From Nonomuraea soli (lineage in GTDB: Bacteria > Actinomycetota > Actinomycetes > Streptosporangiales > Streptosporangiaceae), in contig NZ_JACDUR010000005.1 in the NCBI RefSeq assembly GCF_013761175.1, positions 344,970 to 408,969 on the forward strand: a DNA stretch of 64,000 nt, read 5' to 3'. Each line of letters opens with the position of its first letter. The stretch's first letter is position 1. A program made the translations under genes and the position numbers. This document shows, one piece after another, positions 24,345 through 33,262 of this stretch. The notes beneath the pieces were generated by a model that was given only the letters and a program-made list of their open reading frames with translations, was not told the origin of the DNA and made no database searches.

Positions 24345-27300
24345 ACCTTCACTTCGAGCAGGCCCACGGAGGCCGTGCCGTTGGCGGTCAGCGCCACCCT
24401 GAGCCGGGTGGTGTTCACCGCGGGGAAGGTGACGGTGTTGTACTGGTTCTTGTTCAGCGTGTACGTGCCGGGGACATCGACGTAGGAGCTGCCGTTCCAG
24501 TACTGCAGCTTCCACGACGCGGGCATGTCGATGCCCTGCTCGTCGTCGAAGAAGTAGACGTCGGCGCGGTTGACGTTCTGCGCCGACGGCCACGTCAGCT
24601 CCGCCCACTGCTGGCCGGTCTCCGGCCAGGTGCCCCACCGCGTCCCCTGGTTGGCGCCCGGGATGTTGGAACTGGCCGGATCGTCACCCGTCCTGATCGC
24701 CGCGCAGCTCTCCCACGCCGAGGTGTAGGAGCAGGCCGGTGTGGCCGACAGGGCGAGGTTCGACGGTGGTTGCACGCCTCCCCGGTTGTAGATCTTGATC
24801 TCGGTCAGGCCGGTCTTCGCGCTGTTCGTCGCGAGCACCCTGACCCGCTGCGCGGTGACGGCGGGGAAGGTCACCTTGTTGAGGTTGGCGCGCGGGGTGC
24901 CGGGCGCTTTGACCTGGCTCGGGACGTTCACCCACGCCGTGCCGTTGTGGTACTGCACCTCGTAGGCCGTCGGGGCCCGGTAGGTGGTGCTGGCCGGTCT
25001 CGAGTCGCGGAAGTGCAGCCAGACCTCGCTGAAGGTCTGCGCCGAGCCGAAGTTGATCTCGTACCAGTCCTGGGCGTTGGGCGATCCTCCCGCACCCCAG
25101 AACGGCTCGTTGGTCGGGAAGCCGTCACGCGCCCCCGCCACGGTGGTGCCGGAGCCGGTGAACGACGCGCTGGCCGTCCCCATGGTCGCCAGGTTCGTGA
25201 GGTTGGCGGTCAGGTCGACGCCCGCCTTGCCCAGCAGGTCGACCATCTGGGCGCTGGTGTGGGTGACCTGGCCGGGCGCCTGGATGCCGCCGGCCGCGCT
25301 GTTGTGCATCACGGTCGCGTTCGTGGTGACCGCGCCGGTGGCCGGGTTGTAGGTCATCGGCGCGAGCTGGTTGATCGTGGCCCGCCTGGTGCCGTTGAGG
25401 AAGATCGAGTAGCCCTCGGGCACGCCGGGGTAGCGCACCACGCCGTCGGCCGGGTCGTCCCAGACGATGGTCAGGTCGGCGTTGCGGTAGCGCAGGTTGT
25501 TGACGGTGAAGTGGGTCCAGCCGATGTTGATCGGGCTGAGCTCCACCTGGGCGTCGCTGCGCGGGCGCAGGCCCGCCACGTCCTCGACGATGGTCCAGTT
25601 GCTGCTGCCCAGGATGTTGTGGTGGATCCACGAGCGGTAGGCGATGCTGCTGCCGTTCCAGTCGGCCCAGAACTCGTTGGCGTCGGGCCACTGGGTGTTG
25701 CCGTTGACGTACTGCGCCCAGGCGTTCCAGTAGAGCAGCTTCTTGTACCAGGTGGCGTCGAGCCACTCGTTGGGGTAGTTGCGCAGCACCGAGGAGAGCA
25801 GGCGGAACTGCACGGTGGAGTTGATCGTGGAGAAGTTGTTGCTGCCGGTGCCGCTGGCCGCCTTGTCGGCCTGGTTGGCGGTGTAGAACGGGAAGATCGG
25901 ATACTGCGCCGGGTCGTCGAAGAGCCTCAGCGCCTGCTTGTACGCCGTGGTGTTGGGGATCGCCCCGACCGCGAACGGGTAGTAGTTGTTGATCTCCTTC
26001 CACGGGTTGAAGGTCCCGTCGGGGTAACGGTGCTCGAACAGCTGCCTGCCGGGGTTCCACAGGACCGTGGTCAGCGCGTTGCCGATCTCGGTGGCCAGGG
26101 TGTTCATCTCGTTGGCCTTGGCGGTGTTGCCGATCGCCGCGTAGGCCTGCGCGGCGGCCCGCGCCCCGCTGTACTGGTAGGCGCCCTCGGCGCGGTCCAT
26201 CCGGCCGGCCCGGTAGTGGAAGGAGACGGCGTCGGCGTCGTTGCCGGTCAGCGCGCCCCAGTCGTACTCGATGATCCGGTTGCTGTTGGTGTCGTAGAAG
26301 GACAGCTGGCCCTTGACGTCCTGCTCGGCGTACCTGGCCAGGTTGGCGACGATGCCGGGCTGGCCACCGTGGATCTGGTAGCTCTTCCAGGCCGCCTCTG
26401 AGACGTACTGGGTGTAGCTGTTGGACCAGTTCTCCGGGTCGCCGGGGTTGTCGACGAACCTGCCGTTCCTGGAGGTCTGGCCGATCGAGAGCCACGGGCC
26501 GTAGGACCACGCCGGATTGCGCAGGTACTTCAGGTCGTCGATGTGCATGGGCTGGGTGAGCACGATCGCGTTGTTGTAGCCCAGCACGCCCTCCATCGAG
26601 GTGGGGAACTGGAAGGTCTGGCCGGGGATGTCGGCGTCGAGGTGGTTGAAGCGCATCAGCCACCAGCGGTAGTAGATGTTCTTCTTGATCGCCGGTTCCG
26701 GGACGTCGATGTAGGGCACGTTCTGCGCCCACCACAGGTTGTAGGCGCGCACGTGGGTGGCGAAGGCGGTGGCCGGGGTGTGGGCGCGGTAGGCGTTGTA
26801 CTCCGTCAGCGAGTCGGGGATCTCGCCGGCGACGAAGCCCATCTGCACCTTGACCGTGACCGTCTGGCCGGCGTTGACGGTGACGCTCCTGTTGAGGCCG
26901 CCGGAGCTGACCGTGAAGCTGTCGCCCGACAGTCTCGGGTACAGGGTGGTCAGGTTGTTGTAGGCGTTGACCTGGCCGGTCAGCTCGGTCCCGCTGGCCG
27001 TCGTGGCGTAGGGGGAGGTCGCGCGGAGGGTCAGCGTCGTGGCCGAGCCGCCGTTGTTGGTGATCGCGACGTTGGTGACCGCCACGTTGTTGTGGGTGAT
27101 GAACTTGCTGACGTTGGCGGTCAGCGAGCCGCTGGTGTGCACGCTCTTCCAGTGGCTGGGGGCCTGCCAGCGCTGGCCGGCCTGCTCGGTCCAGGTGCCG
27201 GGGCTGATGGCGACGGCGTAGGCGTTCTGGTTGCTGATGCTCTCCCAGTAGGCGACCTGGCCGCCGAAGCCGATGACGGAAGGGGTGTGGGTCTTCATGA

Positions 27301-27556
27301 ACAGGGCGCGGCCCCGCGTCATCAGCCAGGTGCCCGCGGGGTCGTTGCCGGGTCTGGCCAGGAGGCGGTCCATCCAGAAGTCGGTGCCGGAGCTCTCGGC
27401 GTCGTAGATGGCCTGCATCATGTTGCCGGTCGTGTAGCCGACCGGCGCGTTCGGTACGGCGGGGCCGCTGAAGGTGGGGTAGCCGATCGTCTGGTCGGCC
27501 TGCGCGGGGGAGGCCATGGCCACGATGAGGAGGAGGGCGAGGAGGATGCGTTTCAT
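24332..27556 (-). CDS. Large secreted six-hairpin glycoside hydrolase with two sugar-binding domains
   Basis: 1074 aa with a Sec signal peptide (MKRILLALLLIVAMASPAQA). A beta-rich N-terminal region (about 20-260) precedes an (alpha/alpha)6-barrel catalytic region (about 270-690; segments YYRWWLMRFNHLDADIPG, WNPGRQLFEHRYPDGTF, WIHHNILGSSNWTIVEDV) similar to MGH1-like/GH63-type glycosidases. Two F5/8C-like domains follow (about 790-930 and 940-1074), the second almost identical to that of the zincin. I cannot assign a GH family or linkage; an arabinan or arabinoglycan target is inferred from context. The ATG overlaps the GH43 stop by 4 bp, so second gene of the GH43 operon. Confidence 0.8.
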   Translation of the reverse strand: MKRILLALLLIVAMASPAQADQTIGYPTFSGPAVPNAPVGYTTGNMMQAIYDAESSGTDFWMDRLLARPGNDPAGTWLMTRGRALFMKTHTPSVIGFGGQVAYWESISNQNAYAVAISPGTWTEQAGQRWQAPSHWKSVHTSGSLTANVSKFITHNNVAVTNVAITNNGGSATTLTLRATSPYATTASGTELTGQVNAYNNLTTLYPRLSGDSFTVSSGGLNRSVTVNAGQTVTVKVQMGFVAGEIPDSLTEYNAYRAHTPATAFATHVRAYNLWWAQNVPYIDVPEPAIKKNIYYRWWLMRFNHLDADIPGQTFQFPTSMEGVLGYNNAIVLTQPMHIDDLKYLRNPAWSYGPWLSIGQTSRNGRFVDNPGDPENWSNSYTQYVSEAAWKSYQIHGGQPGIVANLARYAEQDVKGQLSFYDTNSNRIIEYDWGALTGNDADAVSFHYRAGRMDRAEGAYQYSGARAAAQAYAAIGNTAKANEMNTLATEIGNALTTVLWNPGRQLFEHRYPDGTFNPWKEINNYYPFAVGAIPNTTAYKQALRLFDDPAQYPIFPFYTANQADKAASGTGSNNFSTINSTVQFRLLSSVLRNYPNEWLDATWYKKLLYWNAWAQYVNGNTQWPDANEFWADWNGSSIAYRSWIHHNILGSSNWTIVEDVAGLRPRSDAQVELSPINIGWTHFTVNNLRYRNADLTIVWDDPADGVVRYPGVPEGYSIFLNGTRRATINQLAPMTYNPATGAVTTNATVMHNSAAGGIQAPGQVTHTSAQMVDLLGKAGVDLTANLTNLATMGTASASFTGSGTTVAGARDGFPTNEPFWGAGGSPNAQDWYEINFGSAQTFSEVWLHFRDSRPASTTYRAPTAYEVQYHNGTAWVNVPSQVKAPGTPRANLNKVTFPAVTAQRVRVLATNSAKTGLTEIKIYNRGGVQPPSNLALSATPACSYTSAWESCAAIRTGDDPASSNIPGANQGTRWGTWPETGQQWAELTWPSAQNVNRADVYFFDDEQGIDMPASWKLQYWNGSSYVDVPGTYTLNKNQYNTVTFPAVNTTRLRVALTANGTASVGLLEVKVYGS
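24488..24575 (-). repeat. Copy 2 of the 88-bp perfect direct repeat (sugar-binding domain)
   Basis: Identical by eye and in the same orientation as 16646-16733. The two copies are about 7.8 kb apart and bracket the ABC importer, GH127 and LacI genes. Confidence 0.85.
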
Positions 27557-28932
27557 GGCAGGACCCGCCATTCGAGCACGCCGGTGGAGTGGGTGGTCTT
27601 GGAGGTGATGGCCAGCCTCAGCCGCGTGGTGCTGACCTGGGGGAAGGCGGAGACGTTGAAAGTGTTAGCGTTAACACCACAGGCCGATGAAAGCGGCACG
27701 TAGGCGCTTCCGTTCCAGTACTGCAGCTGGCACGAGGCGGGCAGGTCGATGCCCTGGTTGTCGTCGAACCAGTAGACCTCCGACCGGCCGATGGTCTGGG
27801 CGGTCGGCCACCGGTACTCGATCCACTCGGTGCCCCGGCGGTCCCAGTTGCCGTAGGCGCCGTGGCTGCGGTCCTGCGAGCCGGCCGGGGTGAAACCGTC
27901 CTTGATCGCCCCGAGCGTCTCCCAGGGCGAGACGTACGAGGTGTACGGCGTGGCGGACAGGGCCAGGTTGCCCGTGGCGGGCCCGGTGGTCTGCACGACC
28001 TTCTGCATCGTGCCGTCGGCGTTGAAGGTGAGCTTGTCGAGCGTCACCGACCTGCGGAAGTTCCCTCCCCCAGGGGCGCCGGCGTTGTGGTAGACCATGT
28101 ACCACTGACCCTTGAACTCGATGATCGCCGGATGGTTGGTCGTCGAGGTCACCTGGTCGAGCACGACTCCGCGGTGGGTCCACGGACCGAGCGGGTTGCT
28201 CGCGGTGGCGTAGCGCACACAGGCGTAGTTCGGCTGCGAGCAGGCCGAGTCGTTGGCGGCGTAGGCGAGGTAGTAGACGCCGTTGCGCTTGAACATCCAG
28301 GGGGCCTCCCAGAAGTTGGAGACGCCCTGCGGGGTGACCACCGAGCCGCTGATCGAGGTCATGGTGCTGTTGAGGCGGGCGGCGCGCAGCCCGTAGTAGG
28401 AGCCCCAGTACATGTAGACCTGGCCGTCGTCGTCGCGGAAGACCGTGGGGTCGATGTTGAGCGGCGAGGAGTTGGGTGTGCTGTCGCTCACCAGCGGCCC
28501 GCCGATCGCGTCGGTGAAGGGCCCCGTCGGGCTGTCGCCGACGGCGACGCCGATGTTCATCCAGCCGGGACCGTTGCCGTTGATCGAGACGAACCAGTAG
28601 TAGCGGCCGTCGGCTCCCCGCTCGACCTCGGAGGCCCAGGCGTCGGCGCCCGCCCAGGGGAAGGTGCTCAGGGAGAGCCTGGCGCCCTGGCCGGTGAAGG
28701 TGGTGGCGTCGGTGGAGGAGAAGACGTGCCAGTCACGCATGACGAAGTTGGTGCCGCCCGCGGGCGCCTCGTCGTGCCCGGTGTAGACGTAGAGGGTGTC
28801 ACCGACGACCAGGGCGGCGGGGTCGGCGGTGTAGATCGCGGTCGTGATGGGCGCCGCCGCGGAGGCGGGGGCCGCCGACACCAGCATCAGGCCGACGGCG
28901 GCGACCGCGGCCCAGGCTCGTAATCGGATCAT
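27553..28932 (-). CDS. Secreted GH43 glycoside hydrolase with C-terminal sugar-binding domain
   Basis: 459 aa. Signal peptide ends near ASAAAP. The five-bladed propeller of GH43 spans about residues 30-320: base Asp in YTADPAALVVGD, pKa-modulating Asp in NIDPTVFRDDDG, and acid Glu in FWEAPWMFKR. A C-terminal F5/8C-like domain (about 325-459) is related to, but clearly diverged from, the modules in the zincin and large glycosidase. GH43 enzymes attack alpha-L-arabinofuranosides or beta-xylosides; arabinan is likely here. ATG with a strong GGAGGAG upstream. First gene of its operon, with a consensus promoter and LacI-like operator. A palindrome lies inside its 3' coding region. Confidence 0.92.
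   Translation of the reverse strand: MIRLRAWAAVAAVGLMLVSAAPASAAAPITTAIYTADPAALVVGDTLYVYTGHDEAPAGGTNFVMRDWHVFSSTDATTFTGQGARLSLSTFPWAGADAWASEVERGADGRYYWFVSINGNGPGWMNIGVAVGDSPTGPFTDAIGGPLVSDSTPNSSPLNIDPTVFRDDDGQVYMYWGSYYGLRAARLNSTMTSISGSVVTPQGVSNFWEAPWMFKRNGVYYLAYAANDSACSQPNYACVRYATASNPLGPWTHRGVVLDQVTSTTNHPAIIEFKGQWYMVYHNAGAPGGGNFRRSVTLDKLTFNADGTMQKVVQTTGPATGNLALSATPYTSYVSPWETLGAIKDGFTPAGSQDRSHGAYGNWDRRGTEWIEYRWPTAQTIGRSEVYWFDDNQGIDLPASCQLQYWNGSAYVPLSSACGVNANTFNVSAFPQVSTTRLRLAITSKTTHSTGVLEWRVLP
27662..27677. promoter_or_regulatory. Operator-like palindrome inside the GH43 coding sequence
   Basis: GTGTTAGCGTTAACAC has perfect 6-bp arms and a central GCGT, one base away from a full LacI-type palindrome. 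It lies 106 bp upstream of the ATG of the next gene. The surrounding codons (27662-27700) are unusually A/T-ending for this genome (CTT, TCA, TGT, GGT, GTT, GCT, ACT). Confidence 0.4.
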
Positions 28933-28963
28933 GCTGGAGCTCCTCCTCGAAATTATCTAAAAG

Positions 28964-28975
28964 GTTTTCGGAAAC
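28964..28975. promoter_or_regulatory. LacI-type operator candidate at the GH43 transcription start
   Basis: GTTTTCGGAAAC is an imperfect palindrome centred on CG that overlaps the -10 box (28973-28978) of the GH43 promoter and its expected start site. Confidence 0.5.
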
Positions 28976-29001
28976 GTAAGCGCAACATGAGGGCCTGTCA
29001 A
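28973..29001 (-). promoter_or_regulatory. Consensus promoter of the GH43 operon
   Basis: On the minus strand TTGACA (complement of 28996-29001) and TACGTT (complement of 28973-28978) are 17 bp apart, with transcription predicted near 28966. A 9-bp direct repeat GGCCTGTCA at 28992-29000 and 29003-29011 (11-bp period) covers the -35 region and could bind another regulator. Confidence 0.7.
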
Positions 29002-29064
29002 TGGCCTGTCAGGGCAGGGTGCCTTTCAACGGTTTACAGCAGCCCGTGAAACTTTCATCCCGCA

Positions 29065-29094
29065 TTGACCGCCGACGCCGTGACATCGCATGAT
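29065..29094 (+). promoter_or_regulatory. Predicted promoter of the GH51-like gene
   Basis: TTGACC at 29065-29070 and CATGAT at 29089-29094 with an 18-bp spacer, 59 bp upstream of the ATG. The -10 is weak. Confidence 0.4.
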
Positions 29095-29153
29095 CAGGAC
29101 GTCTTCTGGTCAGGAGGAGGCGCCGAACCGGTACTCCATGACGAGGTGCGTCG

Positions 29154-31166
29154 ATGCGCAAAGCTGTGCTGGCAGCGATCCTGACCCTGACCTCCCTCAC
29201 CCTCCCCGCGGCCGCCCAGGCCTCGGCCGCCCCGGCGGAGGTGGTGGTCAACGCGCGTGCGGCCCTGGCCACCGTGTCCGACACGGCGATCGGGACCAAC
29301 CATGCGATCTGGGACAGCCAGCTGGGCTCGGACCAGACGGCCGACCTGCTCAAGGCGGCGGGGGTGAAGCTGCTGCGCTACCCCGGCGGCTCCTATTCGG
29401 ACATCTACCACTGGGCCGATCACACCGCCCCCGGCGGCTACGTCGCGCCCGACACCGATTTCGACACCTTCATGCGCGGCGTGCGGCGCACGGGCGCCCA
29501 GCCGATGGTGACCGCCAACTACGGCACCGGCACCCCGGAGGAGGCCGCGGCCTGGGTACGGCATGCCAACGTCACCAAGGGCTACGGCGTCAAGCTGTGG
29601 GAGATCGGCAACGAGAACTACGGCAACGGCCACTACGGCGCCGCCTGGGAGGCCGACAACCACGCCGACAAGAGCCCCGCCGAGTACGCCCGCCACGTGG
29701 TCGCCTACGCCGACGCCATGAAGGCCGTCGATCCCACCATCAAGATCGGAGCCGTGCTGACCACCCCGGCCAACTGGCCCGACGGCGTGGTGGGCTCGGG
29801 CGACGCGGGCACCTGGAACCAGGTCGTGCTCTCCACCGCGGGAGCCAAGATCGACTTCGTCATCCTGCACTGGTACCCGGGCGCCCTGGACAAGGCCGGG
29901 CAGATCCCCGACCTGGTCCAGCTGACCCGCGAGCAGATCGCCAGGCACGCGGGGCCGGGATCCGAGCGCATCGGCATCGCGATGACCGAGTTCAACACCG
30001 GCTCCAGCAGCGCGGGCACCACCACCCAGCCCGGCGCGCTGGCCGCCGCGGACGCCTACGCCTCGCTGCTGGCCAACGGCGTCTTCACCGTCGACTGGTG
30101 GAACGTGCACAACGGCATCGGGCCGGTGACCGAGGTCGCCGGGCACACCGACTACGGCGACTTCGGGCTGCTGTCGAGCGCCGGATGCTCCGGCGACGTC
30201 TGCGAGCCCGCCTTCAACACCCCGTTCGCGCCCTACTACGCGCTGCAGATGGTCGGCCGGTTCGCCCGCGCCGGTGACCAGTTCGTCCGTGCCTCCAGCT
30301 CGGGGCCCGCCGCGCACACCGTACGGAGGAAGGACGGCTCGGTCGCGGTGATGCTGGTCAACGCCTCGTCCGAGCCGGTGCCGGTGACCATCGACTACTC
30401 CGGCTTCGACCCGGCCTCGGGCGCGCCCACGGTGCTGTCGCACACCAACGGCGCCACCTCCATCACCGAGAGCACCTCGGGCAGCGCCACCGCGCAGACC
30501 CTGCCGCCGCTGTCGCTCACCACGCTCGTCGTGCGCCCCGCCGCGGTCCCGTCCGGCCTGCCCGGCGCGCCCGGCCTGCCCGTCGCCTCCGCCGTGACCG
30601 ACGGCGCCGCGACCCTCACCTGGCCCGCCGCCGCCCCCGGCGCCCGGCCGATCGCCAAGTACGAGGTGTACCGGCAGAACGGCGCGATCAGCGAGCAGTA
30701 CGGCGAGACCACCGGTACCTCGCTGCGGGTGACGAACCTGCGTCCCGGCACCCGCTACACCTTCAACGTGCTCGCCCGCGACACCGGCGGCGGCCAGTCC
30801 TGGGGATCGGCGCCGGTGACCTTCACCACCGTCACGCCGGCGTCCAGCTCGTGCTCGGTGAAGCTGACCAACCAGAGCGACTGGGGCAGCGGCTACGTCG
30901 GCGCCCTGGAGATCACCAACACCGGGGCGGCGATGAACGGATGGAGCCTGGTGTTCGGCTGGCCGCGCACGTGGCAGAGCCTGGGCAGCGGATGGAGCGG
31001 CGTCTGGACCCAGACCGGGTCCGAGGTGAAGGTCGTCAACGAGCCGTCAGGCGGATCCTTGGCCACCGGCGCCTCGGTCACCGTCGGCTACGTGGGCAAC
31101 TACAGCGGCCCCAACGTGCTGCCGTCCGTCTTCACCCTGAACGGCAGGGTCTGCACGACCCGTTAG
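29154..31166 (+). CDS. Secreted GH51-like alpha-L-arabinofuranosidase with FN3 and CBM2
   Basis: 670 aa. Signal peptide MRKAVLAAILTLTSLTLP... ends near AQASA. The TIM-barrel catalytic domain (about 30-460) carries the acid/base Glu in WEIGNENYGN and the nucleophile Glu in IAMTEFNTGS, the clan GH-A arrangement of alpha-L-arabinofuranosidases. An FN3 domain (about 470-560) and a C-terminal CBM2 (about 565-670, bounded by cysteines in SSCSVKL and GRVCTT) follow, so the enzyme should bind cellulose or xylan in plant cell walls. Divergent from the GH43 operon across a shared regulatory region. The last 120 bp overlap the convergent transporter gene. Confidence 0.88.
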   Translation: MRKAVLAAILTLTSLTLPAAAQASAAPAEVVVNARAALATVSDTAIGTNHAIWDSQLGSDQTADLLKAAGVKLLRYPGGSYSDIYHWADHTAPGGYVAPDTDFDTFMRGVRRTGAQPMVTANYGTGTPEEAAAWVRHANVTKGYGVKLWEIGNENYGNGHYGAAWEADNHADKSPAEYARHVVAYADAMKAVDPTIKIGAVLTTPANWPDGVVGSGDAGTWNQVVLSTAGAKIDFVILHWYPGALDKAGQIPDLVQLTREQIARHAGPGSERIGIAMTEFNTGSSSAGTTTQPGALAAADAYASLLANGVFTVDWWNVHNGIGPVTEVAGHTDYGDFGLLSSAGCSGDVCEPAFNTPFAPYYALQMVGRFARAGDQFVRASSSGPAAHTVRRKDGSVAVMLVNASSEPVPVTIDYSGFDPASGAPTVLSHTNGATSITESTSGSATAQTLPPLSLTTLVVRPAAVPSGLPGAPGLPVASAVTDGAATLTWPAAAPGARPIAKYEVYRQNGAISEQYGETTGTSLRVTNLRPGTRYTFNVLARDTGGGQSWGSAPVTFTTVTPASSSCSVKLTNQSDWGSGYVGALEITNTGAAMNGWSLVFGWPRTWQSLGSGWSGVWTQTGSEVKVVNEPSGGSLATGASVTVGYVGNYSGPNVLPSVFTLNGRVCTTR

Positions 31167-32402
31167 CCGGATCGGGTAGATCACGAAACACAGGAAGGCC
31201 AGCGCCAGGACCACCAGCGGGACGCCGCCGAGCAGCAGGCGCACGCCGGTGACCACGCTCTCCGGCTGCTGGGCGGCACCCGCCCGGTAGCCGGAGGCCG
31301 ACAACACCACGGCCAGCAGCACCGCCTGCAGCGAGGCCGACCAGCGCACGATGAAGCCGTTCATGCCCATGTACATGCCCTCGCGCCGCAGCCCGGTGCG
31401 CCGCTCGTCGTCGTCGATCACCTCGGCGAGCAGGATCTCCAGCAGCACCATCATGCCCGCGATGCCCGCGCCGACGGCGACGCCCGTCGCGACGGCCAGC
31501 GGCAGCGAGCCGACCATCAGGAACGGCGCCAGGCCCAGACCGTAGACCACGATCGCCGCCAGGACGGCCCTGCGCGGGCCGACCCTGGTGGTGACGCGGC
31601 TCCAGACGTAGACGAGCGGGATGGCCGTCACGAAGACCGCGCCGAGGATGAGCGTGTTGGCGCTGTCGGGCTGGCCGAGCGCGTACTTCGTGAAGAACGG
31701 AATCCCCGCCTGCAGCAGCGCGAACGTGACCTGGAGCAGGAAGCCGCCCGCCACGTAGGCGAGGAAGGCCCGGTTGGTCAGCGTGTAGCGCACCGCCTTC
31801 ATGAAGCCGAAGTGCTCGCGGGCATCCTGGACCCGTTCCTTCGACCCGGTCAGCGACAACGCGAAGAACACCAGTGCCACGACGGCGAACGCCGCTCCCA
31901 TCGCGGGCCAGCCGATCGCCGGATAGAGCATCGGCGCGGCCGCCACCCCGACGATCATGCCGATGATGCCGAAGAGCTGACGCCACGAGGCCGCCTTCGC
32001 CCGCTCGGCGATCGTCACGAACATCTCCGGGAACAATGCGACGTAGTTGAGCACGACTACCACGTGCAGCACGTCGTAGACGAGCACCACGACCAGGAAG
32101 TACCAGAACCGCGCCGTCGAGCCGTCCACCAGCGGCACCCAGATGAGGGCGAAGGTCGCCGCCAGCGGCGCCATCCCGACCGTGATGTACGGCACGCGCC
32201 TGCCCCACCGCGAGCGCGTCCTGTCGGACAGGTGCCCGACCAGCGGGTTCAGGACGGCGTTGAGCGCGCCGTGAACGACCATGGCCAGGCCGATCAGCGC
32301 CGGGTCCACGCCCAGATGATCGATGTAGTAGAAGGTGGCGAAGGTCGCGAACGCCTGCGTGAGGAGGTTGACGGCCAGGTTGCCGGAGCCGTACCTGATC
32401 AA
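31047..32402 (-). CDS. GPH-type (MFS) sugar:cation symporter
   Basis: 451-aa inner-membrane transporter with about 12 membrane segments. It shows the glycoside-pentoside-hexuronide family loop HLSDRTRSRWGRRVPYI between segments 2 and 3. TTG start overlaps the ChbG-like stop (TTGA). Membrane helices end around residue 412 (LCFVIYPIRL); the last 40 residues are hydrophilic and are encoded antisense to the CBM2 of the neighbouring gene, so the original stop seems lost. Probably imports arabinose or small oligosaccharides released by the secreted enzymes. Third gene of the ROK operon. Confidence 0.88.
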   Translation of the reverse strand: MIRYGSGNLAVNLLTQAFATFATFYYIDHLGVDPALIGLAMVVHGALNAVLNPLVGHLSDRTRSRWGRRVPYITVGMAPLAATFALIWVPLVDGSTARFWYFLVVVLVYDVLHVVVVLNYVALFPEMFVTIAERAKAASWRQLFGIIGMIVGVAAAPMLYPAIGWPAMGAAFAVVALVFFALSLTGSKERVQDAREHFGFMKAVRYTLTNRAFLAYVAGGFLLQVTFALLQAGIPFFTKYALGQPDSANTLILGAVFVTAIPLVYVWSRVTTRVGPRRAVLAAIVVYGLGLAPFLMVGSLPLAVATGVAVGAGIAGMMVLLEILLAEVIDDDERRTGLRREGMYMGMNGFIVRWSASLQAVLLAVVLSASGYRAGAAQQPESVVTGVRLLLGGVPLVVLALAFLCFVIYPIRLTGRADPAVQGEDGRQHVGAAVVAHVADGDRGAGGQGSA

Positions 32403-33253
32403 CGCGACCTCTGCACGTCACGCAGGTCACGCCAGCCGATCAGGGCGATCTCCTCGTCCGCCAGCGCCTGCTGCACCTCGGGATCGGTGAAGACCCGCAG
32501 CTCCATGGCGCGCTTCTCGTAGTCCGGCATGATGTGGCGCAGCTCGTCGGTGTCCTCGAAGGGGTGGACGTAGATCTCCGTGACACCCGGCTTCAGCGCG
32601 CGGATCAGCGCGATCATGTCGGCCTTGAAGCTCTCGTACGTCTCGCCCTCGCGCTTGTGGAAGGGCAGGGTCCAGAGCCGGTCCAGGATCACCACGCCCG
32701 CCGCGTCCGCCCGTGCCGCCGCAGCCTCGGCGAACGGCTCCAGCTCCGGCGGCAGGCCCATGCCGTCGAGGGTGCGCGGCAGGCGGAACGGCAGGCCGTA
32801 CTCCGCGCACACCCCCAGCGCCTCGGTGAGGAAGTCACGGCCGGTGGCCAGGCCGTACAGGCTGCCCATGTGATTGTCGGCGTGCGAAGGGTCCAGGCCG
32901 AGGGCGACGGCGCGGTCGATCTGCGCCTTGATCTCGGCGCGGATCTCCTCCGGATCCGCCTGCTCCTCGACGGTCTTGGACTCGTGCGGGAAGTACCCCG
33001 CGGCGTCGCGCAGGCTCGCGCCGCCGGTGAGCGGGCTCCAGCGGTAGCCGTTCCACTCGCTGGTCAGCGTCAGGTGCACGCCCACGTCCCAGCCGTGACG
33101 GGCGGCCGTGGCGATCGCGTCCGGCGCCCACGGGCACGGCGTCATCACCGTGGCGGAACTGATCGCACCCGCCCTGAGCAGGGAGGTGATGCCGGTGTTG
33201 GCCGCGCGGCACATGCCGTAGTCGTCGGCGTTGATGATCAGCTGTCTGGTCAC
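32399..33253 (-). CDS. YdjC/ChbG-family carbohydrate deacetylase
   Basis: 284-aa cytosolic hydrolase expected to remove acetyl groups from acetylated sugars. Metal ligands are visible in INADDYGMC (Asp) and SHADNHMGSLYG (two His), and GVHLTLTSEW is a family block. GTG start with GAGG upstream, 9 bp after the ROK regulator stop; it overlaps the transporter start by 4 bp. In this operon the substrate may be an acetylated oligosaccharide taken up by the GPH transporter. Known family members act on chito-oligosaccharides, so substrate is uncertain. Confidence 0.88.
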   Translation of the reverse strand: MTRQLIINADDYGMCRAANTGITSLLRAGAISSATVMTPCPWAPDAIATAARHGWDVGVHLTLTSEWNGYRWSPLTGGASLRDAAGYFPHESKTVEEQADPEEIRAEIKAQIDRAVALGLDPSHADNHMGSLYGLATGRDFLTEALGVCAEYGLPFRLPRTLDGMGLPPELEPFAEAAAARADAAGVVILDRLWTLPFHKREGETYESFKADMIALIRALKPGVTEIYVHPFEDTDELRHIMPDYEKRAMELRVFTDPEVQQALADEEIALIGWRDLRDVQRSR

Positions 33254-33262
33254 GGGGGCCTC

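Noticed and set aside
23268..32402. Missing ATPase gene as evidence of a broken ABC importer
   Set aside because: Actinomycete sugar importers of this class commonly use one shared MsiK ATPase encoded elsewhere, so absence here is expected.
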